A DNA stretch of 64,000 nt from Bacillus sp. BGMRC 2118 (lineage in GTDB: Bacteria > Bacillota > Bacilli > Bacillales > SA4). Both the position numbers and the translations under genes were made by a program. Where the stretch lies: positions 186,001 through 250,000 of the forward strand of contig VTTJ01000001.1 in assembly GCA_008364785.1 (NCBI GenBank), written 5' to 3'. The notes beneath the pieces are model-generated. The model saw only the letters and a list, made by a program, of their open reading frames with translations. It was not told the DNA's origin and did no database searches. Below, piece after piece: positions 26,577 through 36,593 of the stretch. The stretch's first letter is position 1. The number at the start of each line of letters is the position of its first letter.

Positions 26577-27302
26577 TTATAAAAGTCGATGTGGCTTCTC
26601 GATATAATATCCTTGTAGCAAAGGTACACCTAATTGTTTTGCTATAACTAAATCATCCTTATTCTCTATCCCCTCAAGTACTAAAACTAACTTGTTATGT
26701 GAGTAGGCAACTAACCATTCAATATTTTCTTGTTTATCTCTTGAGTGTGAGAGATTTTGAGAACATTTCCGATCTAACTTCAAAAAGTCTGGTTTATTCG
26801 CTAAAATCTTTTCTAGAATCATTGGATTTATCCGTAGATCATCTAATGCAATTAGAAAACCCATTTTTTTTAAAAACAATAAACCTCTTTCAAATTCTTC
26901 CTCTTTCCAAAGTGTTGCTTCAGCTGGATCCTCATTGATCTCAAAAACAATCTTTCCACGTATCTCTGGATGGTCTGAAATTAATTTTCGAATAAATCCA
27001 GTGAATTCAGGATGCTTAAGAGTAGATGGGAAGATGTTAATAAATAAAAGATACTTTTGGAAAAATTCATTTGGATATTCCTTAATCGCATTTAATATCG
27101 CTAAAGTATCAAAGTCATACAGAAGTCCGTTTTCTCTGCCATATTGAAAAAGTTCAATTGGGTTAACTCTAGGCTCAGTTCGTATTAATGCCTCATAAGC
27201 AAATATTTCTTCAGTTTTCGTATTCCATAACGGTTGATATTCATTAAAAAAAGAGCCTTCTTTAATAATGTTTTCTATATTGAAAAAACCAGCTCCTATC
27301 AT
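26577..27302 (-). CDS. EAL-domain protein (c-di-GMP phosphodiesterase or sensor)
   Basis: 241 residues, essentially a lone EAL domain. The metal and catalytic residues appear present: YEALIRT, LFINIF, VFEINE, the DD pair in ALDDLRIN, the Lys of FLKLD and the Glu of VLEGIE, with QGYYIEKP at the end. The loop after DD, normally FGTGYSS, is replaced by LRINPMI, so dimerisation or activity may be altered. GGAGAG precedes the ATG. It heads the EAL-CheW-MCP operon, linking c-di-GMP to chemotaxis. Confidence 0.82.
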   Translation of the reverse strand: MIGAGFFNIENIIKEGSFFNEYQPLWNTKTEEIFAYEALIRTEPRVNPIELFQYGRENGLLYDFDTLAILNAIKEYPNEFFQKYLLFINIFPSTLKHPEFTGFIRKLISDHPEIRGKIVFEINEDPAEATLWKEEEFERGLLFLKKMGFLIALDDLRINPMILEKILANKPDFLKLDRKCSQNLSHSRDKQENIEWLVAYSHNKLVLVLEGIENKDDLVIAKQLGVPLLQGYYIEKPHRLL

Positions 27303-27646
27303 TTAATTCTCTCCTCACTATTTGGACTATTTATTACAATAAAATTAAAAGAATGGACTAGTACCAAATTTCACTTTTCATTCGCTATATTTTGATTCCA
27401 CTAATTATCTATTGATTAATAGTTAACAAAAAACACTTCTCGTGTTTAGTAACAATTAGCTAAAAACAACGTTTAACTCAAATACTAAATGTTTTACAAC
27501 TAGTTCTTTTCTCTTATAAAAATATATGAATAAATGCGAATATTGTCGAATTGTCGTTAAACACTAAATAGGTTATTTCAACGTATTAAATAGTACCTTT
27601 GAATCATAAACTTAACCCTTCGAGTCATTTTTTTAATAAATTTTAA
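27303..27646. other. Intergenic region upstream of the EAL operon
   Basis: About 340 bp, very AT-rich. It must hold the promoter of the EAL-CheW-MCP genes (minus strand). I could not identify a SigD motif (GCCGATAT) or a convincing SigA pair, and no gene or repeat is evident. Confidence 0.45.
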
Positions 27647-29194
27647 TTATTTTTTAGAATAAATTGTTGTACGGTTTCTTCCTTGTACTTTTGAACGATA
27701 AAGAGCTTGATCTGCTTTATTTATTATTTCTGCTACATTGAGGTCATGACCTATTTCATGAAAAGCAATCCCAAGCGATAATGTAATGGGTTCACCGGTT
27801 GGACTTACAAGCTCCTCAATTTCCTTCCTAATTCGTTCAGCTATATGAAAAGCACAATCGAGATCTTCGCTTTTGACAATGATCCCAAACTCTTCACCAC
27901 CGTAACGAAAGCATAAGTCATTTATTCTCGATAAGGTATTTAGTTTGGAAGCAAGGAATATAAGAACTTCATCTCCAACTAAATGGCCGAAAGTGTCATT
28001 AACTTTCTTAAAATAGTCAATGTCTAAAAGAATTAAAGAGAAAGGTAACTGATTCTTCATTAAGCTTTCTATACATTGATTGAATGTCTTCCGATTAGCT
28101 AAGTTTGTTAATCCGTCTCATTGTATTTCTTTATTAAGGAGAATTAAATGATTATTGATTTGATGGTAAAGCTGTTGCACTTCAATAATTTTTGATGATG
28201 TTTCAAGATTTATTATTGGAACAGAATTATTATTTCTTATTACTTCTTCTGAGTATTTAGCTAGTAAATATAGCGGTTTGGAAATCCAAAACGCAACCCA
28301 CCATGATACAAAAATAATAATGATAAAAAGTGGTAATGCATAAAGAAACATTTTGCGATATAAATCTTTTAATGGATCCTTTAATACTTCTGTTGGAGTT
28401 TGGGATACAATCCCCCAATGGGAACTTGGTTCATAGGAATACCCGACAAAATATTCTTTCCCTTGTGTGTTCGTAATAATTGCAGACCCACTATTCCCCT
28501 GCAAGACATCCTTAACAGCCTTATTTTCAATGACAGACTTATTGATTTTACCCGTATCTGGATGGAAAATAATTCTACCTTCCCTGTCAACAACATAAAC
28601 ATAGGACCCATTTCCGTAAAAGTGAGCACTTAACATGGAATTTAAATAATTCGTATCTTCTAAATAAATCGTTCCACCTATAAAACCCTTGTAATTCCGA
28701 TTATCATCAAAAACAGGAGATGAAATCATTAAAATAAGCCGACCAGAAGTTGCTTTATAAGGAGTAGAAATAATTGGTTTTCTTTCTTTAATTGCTTGTT
28801 TGGATGCCGCAGAATTTAATTTAGTACCAATAGACACCCCTGTAGTACTAGGACTAATATTTTGAATGACTCCTTCGTTATTCACGAAAAAAATAGAATT
28901 AAAGTACCTGTTATTAAAGCGTAAATAAAAATCCATTTCTTCATCTTTAACTACGTGGTCCGTTGTCATTTCTGCGATTTCCGTAATATTTCGCTGCATA
29001 GAAGATAATATATTACTTGTTTCGACTTTTAGTTTCTTGGCATACTGATAATTATTCTGTAAATAACTTATAGATAATGACTCCTTATTAGCCCTTATCG
29101 CAGAATAACATCCAACAAAAGCTGTAAGTAAAACGGACAAAAAGACTAGCAAACTTATTGTAAATCGAAGCGTATATCCTCTGGTTCTGAACAC
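27647..29194 (-). pseudogene. Diguanylate cyclase with dCache sensor, interrupted by one in-frame TGA
   Basis: Residues 1-358 (29194-28121) form a membrane helix, a large extracellular double-Cache sensor (VYVVDREGRIIFHPDTG, HWGIVSQTP), and a second helix. A TGA at 28118-28120 follows LNKEIQ, and the same frame continues at once as DGLTNLANRKTF, then LLDIDYFKKVNDTFGH and the active-site RYGGEEFGI to 27647. No frameshift is needed: only that codon separates sensor from GGDEF domain. It is either a recent nonsense mutation, a readthrough codon or a sequencing error. Confidence 0.85.
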
Positions 29195-29543
29195 TTTTCT
29201 CCTCCTTTTTATACTGATAGATCAATTTCATTCTGTAGCGATTATTTCACGAGAGGAATGAAAAGCTAGTAATTTATATATTCTCTTAAAACTGTTTTTG
29301 GATAACGACTAAGATATAATATGAAAATAATGATCCTTTGTCTAATTATCATAAAACCTTTAATTTTATCATTAACGCTCATATTTCTTCCTTTCAAACT
29401 CTTATTTTATCTAACCAAACAAAATGAATACTTTTTCATTAGTAAATCTTGGCTTTCTGTTAAAGGGAGGAACCGAAATTTATTGGCACAGCATAGAACT
29501 CTATGTCCTCGGATACATTTACTTTTAGCTAAACAAGCACAAG
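29195..29543. other. Intergenic region between the LytTR and GGDEF genes
   Basis: About 350 bp holding the promoter region of the GGDEF gene (minus strand). A plus-strand frame of 83 codons exists at 29321-29572 but lacks a ribosome site and runs through the terminator, so it was not accepted. Confidence 0.45.
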
Positions 29544-29571
29544 AAAAAACCCAGTCAAATGACTGGGTTTA
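29544..29571 (-). terminator. Intrinsic terminator of the LytTR regulator gene
   Basis: Perfect AAACCCAGTC/GACTGGGTTT stem with loop AAAT. On the minus strand it is followed by six Ts. It overlaps the gene's stop codon. Confidence 0.85.
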
Positions 29572-30279
29572 AATAGATTTGCGATTTTGTAAATTTGCTA
29601 ATTGATTTTTTGATACCTTTGCTACTCCATCATAATTTTTGAAATAAGCTAGATACATTTGTCCTTTGGTTTCGATTTTTGTTAGGAATTCTAGATTTAT
29701 TAAATATGACCGATGGGACGCTATAAAACGGCTATCAAGTTTTTCTTCTAAACTCATTAATGATTCTGATGTTGTATACATTTTACTTAAAGTATGAATT
29801 TTAGATTTTCTCTCTTCTCGTTCAATAAAAATGATTTCGTCGAGTGGAATGAATTCGAGAGTATTATGGTGTTTTATCATTAAATCTTTAGGTGTTGATT
29901 TATTTTCAGAGTTTGCTTGATTAAAAAGTTGCAATGCTCTTTCTAAAGCTCCATACAATCTTTTCCACTCAATTGGCTTGAGAATATAGTCAATTGCCTT
30001 TACATCAAAAGCTTCTAATGCCAGATCATCATTACCGGTTACAAAAATAATCTGTAATGAAGGAAGGATTTCTTTGCTTATTTTAACGGCTGCCATTCCA
30101 TCTAATAAAGGTAATCCTATATCAACTATAGCTAAATCTGGCTTTTCAGAGGCAGTTAGCCTAATTAAGTCTTCACCCGTGGAGGCCACTCCTACAATTT
30201 TGAAATTTGGTAGAGCTTTAATTAAGTGAATTAATAGTTTTCGAGAGGATGCATCATTCTCAGCAATTAAAATCCTCAC
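29569..30279 (-). CDS. LytTR-family response regulator
   Basis: 236 residues. The receiver domain (1-120) has the acidic pair E7/D9, the phospho-acceptor Asp53 in AIVDIGLP, and the conserved Lys in YILKP. A LytTR DNA-binding domain follows, with FIPLDEIIFIERE and the typical FIASHRSYLINLEFL motif. Such regulators bind paired 9-bp repeats upstream of targets. It lies directly downstream of a hybrid kinase gene on the same strand, its likely partner, with a gap of about 290 bp. Confidence 0.88.
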   Translation of the reverse strand: MRILIAENDASSRKLLIHLIKALPNFKIVGVASTGEDLIRLTASEKPDLAIVDIGLPLLDGMAAVKISKEILPSLQIIFVTGNDDLALEAFDVKAIDYILKPIEWKRLYGALERALQLFNQANSENKSTPKDLMIKHHNTLEFIPLDEIIFIEREERKSKIHTLSKMYTTSESLMSLEEKLDSRFIASHRSYLINLEFLTKIETKGQMYLAYFKNYDGVAKVSKNQLANLQNRKSI

Positions 30280-30571
30280 GAAGTCACGCCTCCCTTTTTA
30301 TAAAAATTTCTCTATAAGTAACACACAAAGCAATAATCTATATAAACATTTGTGGACAAATGCTTTTTGCCTATCTATTAATGATCTATAAAATAATATA
30401 AAAAGCCAGCAGAATGTACAATCCCAATAAGACATGTAAAAATAATCAAACAACAGTCCATTTGTGTCTATTCAATCGCATATACAATCTATACAAACAT
30501 ATCAACTTATTCATGGTATGAATTATTATTTACCTAGTTATTTATTTGCTAACATTTAAAGAAAATCCTTA

Positions 30572-32851
30572 TTATTTCTCATTTAGGGCATCACCAACAA
30601 CTTCTAACATTTCCTTTATATTTATAGGTTTTTTTAAATAACGATCAAAACCTGCATTCAAAGCTTGTTTAATATCCTCGGGCATTGCATTAGCACTTAT
30701 CGCAATGACTGGAGTATTTTTAGTTTTGTCAATTGCTCTTATTAGCTTTAATACTTCTAAACCATGTAAATCAGGTAAGTGGATATCAAGTAAAATTAAA
30801 TCCACTTCTTCATTTCTTGCAATCTCTATTCCCGCTTCTCCTGTCTTAGCAATCATAAGATTGTAAGACAATTTAGATTTAAATATATTTTCTACTAGTT
30901 TGATATTTGATTCATTATCTTCTATATAGAGAATTTTACTTTTTAATAATAGTTCATTTGTGTTTACAAAATTTTGACTTGGGATTGATTGAGGCAATTC
31001 ACCAATGGGGATAGAAGGTAGTAGAAGGGTAAACCAAAAATCACTTCCACTCCCTACATGACTACTCACATCAATTTCACCACCCATTAAATGAACGAAT
31101 TGTTTCACTAACGTTAAGCCTATTCCAGATCCTTCAGTAGTTGTTCCTTCAACTCTATAAAAAGGTTCAAATATTTTTTGGCCTTCTGTAGGTGAAAAGC
31201 CAATGCCACTATCCCTAATATGAATAGTGATTTCGTTATTTTCCAACTGACATGAGACTTCTACTTCACCGTTTTCATAATTGTATTTAATGGCGTTGTC
31301 AAAAAGATTAAGTAACACTTGTTTTAATCGAACAGGATCAGCCAATATATCTACGTTGTCACAATCACTAAACTTTCTGTATATGTTCACCTTTTTTGCC
31401 TTTGCAGCTGGAAGCATGATTTTGATACATTCATCTAAAATCGTATGCAGTTTCACAGCTTGAAGGTCAATTTTTATTGCACCTGTCTCAATTTTTGAAA
31501 GATCTAGCATTTCGTTAATGAGTTGTAGTAGATGTCTTCCACCCTTTAATATTTCTTTCACAAAATCGTATTGTAAGTCATTTAAGTTAGGATAATCAAT
31601 TTCTAATAGCTGTGCAAAGCCGAGAATTCCATTTAACGGAGTACGTAGCTCATGACTAATTTTAGAGAGAAAATCTGATTTTGCTCGATTCGCTTGTTCC
31701 GCTTCTTCTTTTGCTTTAATAATCTTGTATTCCATTTTCTTTCTATACGTGATGTCTTCAAAGTTCCAAATTCCACCTACTATGTTCCCATTATCGATTA
31801 AAGGATAAAAATTACATAGTAGTGTTTTGTTATTATATGTTCTAAGTTCTTTTGTAGCTCTTCCCCAAGTTTCATTCACCACTTTTAATATATCCTGAAT
31901 TTCTTCTTTAAAGTAGTGGTTAAAGATTGAGCCACTTTTACCAATGTAATTACACGTTTCTTCTGTTATATCTAGTAAATCAAGGAACCTTTGATTGATT
32001 AAAATGATTTTACCATCAGAATCTATACTGACAATCCCATTATCTAAATGATTAATCAATTTATATTGATATGCATATGCATCCGAAAGTTTTAACTCTT
32101 GTTCCTTTTGGAGCGTAATATCTGTAAAAGAAACAAGTGCAGCCTGGTCTAAATTGCTAGTTAATTTGATTGGCTTTGAATTCACTGAATACCACTTAAT
32201 ATTCAAATCTCTTTTGTTTCTCACTCCATAAATAGCATTATTTATCGCAATGCCATCCATTTGTGTAATAACACCAGGTAACTCAGCAAAATTTAATACA
32301 AGATGATTTTCATTTACAAGTTCAATCCCTAACTCTTTCCAAGTTAACTCATCCATAGGACCAGTAGACATCCCTAGAATATCTTCAACTGTGTTATTTA
32401 GAGTTGTAACCTTACCTTTTTCATATATGAACAACCCTTCTGACATTGTTTCAAGAATGGATTTTCTTAACTTTTCTTTTTGGGCTATCTCTTCTTCCAT
32501 TTGTTTGAGGTTCGTGTTATCAATACAAGTGCCAATTACCTCAACTACTTCATTCTTCTCGAAAACAGGTCTTAAAAAAGCTATATAATTTATGCCCTCA
32601 TGGCTAATTTCATATTCAGTAAATTTACCATCCCAAGTTGTTTGATAAAATTCTATTTTTGAATTCGCAAATTCAGCCGGATAAATATCATAAAGAGTCT
32701 TTCCTACAACTTCTTCTGGTAAAAAGCCCAGTCTGTAGAGCATTTCACCTTCACAAAAGGTATGAATAAATCCATTTCCTTCTTTTATATATTTAAAAAT
32801 CATTCCGGATTTATTTCCCGAATTGACAATTGGAACGCTTTTAGAAATCAA
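30572..32851 (-). CDS. Hybrid sensor histidine kinase (PAS repeats, HisKA, HATPase, receiver)
   Basis: 759 residues without membrane segments. Three PAS-like domains fill residues 1-380. The H-box SHELRTPLNG has phospho-accepting His at about residue 400. ATP-binding boxes are LLNLFDNAIKYN, HIRDSGIGF and GSGIGLTLVKQF. A C-terminal receiver domain carries Asp at about 689 in LILLDIHLPD. It is likely a cytoplasmic redox or small-molecule sensor. The TTG start is supported by AGGAGGAG six bases upstream. The partner is probably the downstream LytTR protein. Confidence 0.88.
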   Translation of the reverse strand: MISKSVPIVNSGNKSGMIFKYIKEGNGFIHTFCEGEMLYRLGFLPEEVVGKTLYDIYPAEFANSKIEFYQTTWDGKFTEYEISHEGINYIAFLRPVFEKNEVVEVIGTCIDNTNLKQMEEEIAQKEKLRKSILETMSEGLFIYEKGKVTTLNNTVEDILGMSTGPMDELTWKELGIELVNENHLVLNFAELPGVITQMDGIAINNAIYGVRNKRDLNIKWYSVNSKPIKLTSNLDQAALVSFTDITLQKEQELKLSDAYAYQYKLINHLDNGIVSIDSDGKIILINQRFLDLLDITEETCNYIGKSGSIFNHYFKEEIQDILKVVNETWGRATKELRTYNNKTLLCNFYPLIDNGNIVGGIWNFEDITYRKKMEYKIIKAKEEAEQANRAKSDFLSKISHELRTPLNGILGFAQLLEIDYPNLNDLQYDFVKEILKGGRHLLQLINEMLDLSKIETGAIKIDLQAVKLHTILDECIKIMLPAAKAKKVNIYRKFSDCDNVDILADPVRLKQVLLNLFDNAIKYNYENGEVEVSCQLENNEITIHIRDSGIGFSPTEGQKIFEPFYRVEGTTTEGSGIGLTLVKQFVHLMGGEIDVSSHVGSGSDFWFTLLLPSIPIGELPQSIPSQNFVNTNELLLKSKILYIEDNESNIKLVENIFKSKLSYNLMIAKTGEAGIEIARNEEVDLILLDIHLPDLHGLEVLKLIRAIDKTKNTPVIAISANAMPEDIKQALNAGFDRYLKKPINIKEMLEVVGDALNEK

Positions 32852-32994
32852 GATACACTCCTCCTTTTATGAGATTTGCACCAAAAATATATTATACTAA
32901 ATAAATAAAAGGAAGGTATCATTTTCAAGATCTTTTCAGATGGTAAATTTAGGTCACTAGTATGTAAGGAAAGGTGAAGAATATGTACCAAAAC

Positions 32995-33027
32995 ACAAAA
33001 AAATAACCGACACAATGCCGGTTATTT
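32995..33027 (-). terminator. Intrinsic terminator
   Basis: AAATAACCG/CGGTTATTT stem; the minus-strand T run follows. It serves the truncated oxidoreductase fragment at 33042-33416. Confidence 0.8.
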
Positions 33028-33041
33028 AAATTCATTTCAAT

Positions 33042-33416
33042 TTATTTTGTTTGAGAAATTGAATTAATAAGTTGGTTCAGTGCTTCGTTGATCGGCGTAA
33101 CTGGACGACCAAGAACTTTCTCAAAATCATTGCTTTCAACTGCTAGAGAACCGTTTCTAATGCTTTCTTGAATCCCCACTACAATCGGAATCACAAAATT
33201 AGGTAAGCCTATTCCTTTCATGGTCTCTGCATATTTTTCGTCACTAACTTGTTGTACAGGTACTTCTTTACCCAATACATTCCCTAGAGCAGATGCCAAT
33301 TCTTCTTGAGTTAAAAGTGGACCTGAAAGTTCATACACTGTTTTTTCGTGACCGTCTCCAACAAGAACTGCTGCAGCATCTGCGTAATTTTGTTGGAGTG
33401 CCCAACCTAAACTCTG
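33042..33416 (-). pseudogene. 3' fragment of an NmrA/QorB-like NAD(P)H oxidoreductase
   Basis: The open frame encodes only the C-terminal part of the family: QNYADAAAVLVGDG, then VYELSGPLLTQEELASALG and an all-helical tail. Complete members have about 285 residues with an N-terminal GATG-type Rossmann fold, which is absent. Upstream the frame meets TGA at 33417-33419. A GTG at 33338 could start a 98-residue peptide, but the conserved reading extends further upstream, so this is a truncated remnant that keeps its terminator. Confidence 0.75.
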
Positions 33417-33519
33417 TCATCATTGTACATTTATTCAAGAAATGGATTGTCATAAGAGAAACTGGATTTTCGGTAAAAAAAGGTATACCCTATTAATTAG
33501 ATATCGTAATAATTAATGA

Positions 33520-34281
<762 letters not shown>

Positions 34282-34300
34282 TAGTTGGTCCAGTTATACA

Positions 34301-34337
34301 AAAAATGACTTCAGTGTAATACCGAAGTCATTTTTTG
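34301..34337 (+). terminator. Intrinsic terminator of map
   Basis: AAAATGACTTC pairs with GAAGTCATTTT, followed by Ts. With A-rich left flank it could work in both directions. Confidence 0.85.
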
Positions 34338-34360
34338 TTAGTTTAAATTAGATTTGTTCA

Positions 34361-35245
34361 CTATAAGACTACCTTCTTCAAAAACAATAATAAAAATCCT
34401 ATTAAAAAGGCGATAGAAAAACTGGCAAATGTCCCTATGATATAATAATCACTAGTTTTATTTGTAATCTCTTTAAACCTTGCAATTGATTTTACCGCTG
34501 TAACAATGGCAATCAATTCAAACTTATTAACTAGTATAGCCATTACAATAATGAGTCTCTCTATTATCCCAATAATCTTTCCATATCTCTTTTTTTCCTC
34601 TTCTATTACATCCAAATTCACTTCTAGAACTCTACCTTTTGAGAAGCTAGATTGCTCAATCGTAACAGCAATTTCTTCATGTGATATTCTTTGGCTAACT
34701 CCTCTTTCTTTCTTATGTAATTTCACTTTTTCTAATAGTAAATTAATCATCATTAAAGATAAAATTGTCCCGCCATTTATCGTAAACAATATCCCTGCTG
34801 TAACAAGTAACATAAAACTTAAGGTGTCGATATTATTAATACCTTCTAAATATGGATAGGTTGAGATAATCCTTTCTAGTAATCCGTTCATAAATGAGTT
34901 CTGAACGATCGTTTTAAAGACAGGGTATAGTAATAGAATGATTAAAATGTGAAGAAGTTGTTCACCTATAAATACTAAAAGAGCTTTAAGATGATTCCCT
35001 TCTTTTGTTTTAATATAATGTATACCTTTATCTATAAAGTAGCGTACAATCGACACTATCAAAATAACAAACAGCAGCTTTGCCTGAATAAATACGATGG
35101 TGAAAATACTAGAAAATATAAAGAAATACAAAGGTCCAGAACGTATCCAGGTCTTAGATCCATGTTCTAACTTTCCCCTTTGGAAATAAAAACTGGTCAA
35201 TACATGACTTAAAATAAATATACATATTAGCAGTTTAGCAAACAT
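34361..35245 (-). CDS. DUF3307 polytopic membrane protein
   Basis: 294 residues with about seven hydrophobic segments and a central cytoplasmic stretch (residues about 180-225). It matches the DUF3307 layout: an N-terminal LLICIFILSHVLTSFYFQ helix and later charged helices. The ATG at 35245 has the strong site AAAGGAGGG; the longer frame to 35287 does not. It follows satD on the same strand, and three palindromes lie between the genes. SatD-DUF3307 pairs recur in Firmicutes; the role is unknown. Confidence 0.7.
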   Translation of the reverse strand: MFAKLLICIFILSHVLTSFYFQRGKLEHGSKTWIRSGPLYFFIFSSIFTIVFIQAKLLFVILIVSIVRYFIDKGIHYIKTKEGNHLKALLVFIGEQLLHILIILLLYPVFKTIVQNSFMNGLLERIISTYPYLEGINNIDTLSFMLLVTAGILFTINGGTILSLMMINLLLEKVKLHKKERGVSQRISHEEIAVTIEQSSFSKGRVLEVNLDVIEEEKKRYGKIIGIIERLIIVMAILVNKFELIAIVTAVKSIARFKEITNKTSDYYIIGTFASFSIAFLIGFLLLFLKKVVL

Positions 35246-35311
35246 ACACTCCCTCCTTTCTCTATCAAACAGTTCATTCATTTTCAAATAAAAGATGTAA
35301 TTAAAGTTACT

Positions 35312-35390
35312 TTATAACCTCAAGAGGTTATAACACTGTCATATAACCTCTTGAGGTAATAGTGACAACTCATATCTTCTAGAGGTTATA
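35312..35390. promoter_or_regulatory. Three tandem palindromes spaced exactly 29 bp apart
   Basis: Site 1 (35312-35333) is TTATAACCTC-AA-GAGGTTATAA, a perfect 10-bp inverted repeat. Site 2 (35342-35361) is TATAACCTC-TT-GAGGTAATA with one mismatch. Site 3 (35371-35390) keeps GAGGTTATA on one side only. Centres are at 35322.5, 35351.5 and 35380.5. They fill the gap between the satD stop and the DUF3307 start and look like cooperative operator sites, perhaps for the C-terminal helix-turn-helix of SatD itself. Confidence 0.7.
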
Positions 35391-35397
35391 GAGTGAT

Positions 35398-36027
35398 TTA
35401 TCTTTCCTCCCATTTTTCCATTAAATACTCTTTAATACTATTAATACTTCTATCAATTTCATGATAGTAAGCCTTCTTTAAGTGTGTACTTACAGCGCTC
35501 TGACTAATATTTAGGATACTGGCAACCTTCTGTTGTGAACCATATTCTTTATACAATTTCATAATTTCTTTCTGTTTACTAGTTTGAGACTTGCTACATG
35601 TCTCTGTGAATAGTAACAATGAATTAATAAGAGTATCCTCCGGTGAATCCGAAAACAAGCATATTGATGGTTCCTTCAATTTTGCCTTATCAACCATTTT
35701 CCTTGCATACCAATATGCTGGACCATCTGAGCCAATAGACGTATGTTTTTCAAAACTTGTCTCCATTTTTCCTACACCAATTCCGAATACTAATTCAATT
35801 GGATGCATTTGGTCTTTAATATAATCTATCATTTCAAAACTAACACAAGGATCCAATAAAAGGCCCTGAAACTCATCTCCTAACGTTACTGTTAAATTCG
35901 ATGCAATATATTTGTCAAACGTAACATTAACGGCATTCAAAACTTCCTTGAATTGATCCTGTATTTCCTGTCTATTTTGTATACTTTTAGAACCTACTAT
36001 ATCACCAATAATTGCACAATAATTCAT
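35398..36027 (-). CDS. SatD family protein: class III cyclase-like domain plus helix-turn-helix
   Basis: 209 residues. The N-terminal 150 residues read like a diverged class III nucleotide cyclase: metal-binding Asp in CAIIGDIVGSK, second Asp in TLGDEFQGLL, then FGIGVG and SDGPAYWYARKMVDKAK, where cyclases have GDAVNxAAR. The C-terminal 45 residues form a helix-turn-helix (GSQQKVASILNISQSAVSTH). The family is named after Streptococcus mutans SatD and its reaction is unknown. The cyclase resemblance is my inference. The ATG at 36027 is seven bases from AAGGAG. Confidence 0.75.
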   Translation of the reverse strand: MNYCAIIGDIVGSKSIQNRQEIQDQFKEVLNAVNVTFDKYIASNLTVTLGDEFQGLLLDPCVSFEMIDYIKDQMHPIELVFGIGVGKMETSFEKHTSIGSDGPAYWYARKMVDKAKLKEPSICLFSDSPEDTLINSLLLFTETCSKSQTSKQKEIMKLYKEYGSQQKVASILNISQSAVSTHLKKAYYHEIDRSINSIKEYLMEKWEER

Positions 36028-36139
36028 TTTCATACTCCTTAAGAAGTTAACTTACGACTCTATCATACTTATTATATATAAAAGTAATCAATTTGAGTTA
36101 AGAAACTATACTAATTTGCAACATATCAACCTAATCCAA

Positions 36140-36171
36140 CAAAAAAATGACTAAAGAAATCTTTAGCCATT
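36140..36171 (-). terminator. Intrinsic terminator of the relP operon
   Basis: ATGGCTAAAGA pairs with TCTTTAGTCAT (one mismatch), followed on the minus strand by seven Ts. Confidence 0.8.
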
Positions 36172-36177
36172 TTATGT

Positions 36178-36591
36178 CTATTTATTTTCATCTTCTAGAA
36201 ATTTGATAAAGTGGGTGATCGTTTTAATCGGCTGCTCCTGGATAAGTGCAATATACTTATTCTTTATTACGTCTGAGACACGATCACTTTTCTGAATGCG
36301 GTTAATCACAAAATCCATGCTAACTTTCTGTACTTCTAGTTGTTTTAGCCTTGCTTCTTTGGAAAGCGCCAAACCAAGGGCACCAAGTATCGCAAATATA
36401 ATAACAGGTAATGGTTTCAGTTCTCCTAAGGCCGTAATATAAATGAATATATTTAGAATTGAGATTGAAATTAAAGGCATAGACCAAAATGTATAACGAG
36501 AAACAATCTTCATCATGGGAGTAATATGTTCTTGAAGAATTATTATTTCGTTTCTAATATAATGCGGACTTTCATTCATCCAAACATTCAA
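36178..36591 (-). CDS. DUF5392-like two-helix membrane protein
   Basis: 137 residues with a hydrophobic hairpin in the centre (about residues 36-76, containing SMPLISISILN and FAILGALGLALSKEAR) and a helical C-terminus ending HFIKFLEDENK. It recalls the Bacillus DUF5392 family. It starts two bases after the relP stop, so it is almost certainly co-transcribed and perhaps translationally coupled with the alarmone synthetase; a role in tethering it to the membrane is speculation. Confidence 0.6.
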   Translation of the reverse strand: MNVWMNESPHYIRNEIIILQEHITPMMKIVSRYTFWSMPLISISILNIFIYITALGELKPLPVIIFAILGALGLALSKEARLKQLEVQKVSMDFVINRIQKSDRVSDVIKNKYIALIQEQPIKTITHFIKFLEDENK

Positions 36592-36593
36592 AT

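Noticed and set aside
29321..29572. An 83-codon plus-strand frame with a hydrophobic N-terminus
   Set aside because: No Shine-Dalgarno, and its end runs through the terminator of the LytTR gene. A TATAAT-like sequence nearby is not enough.
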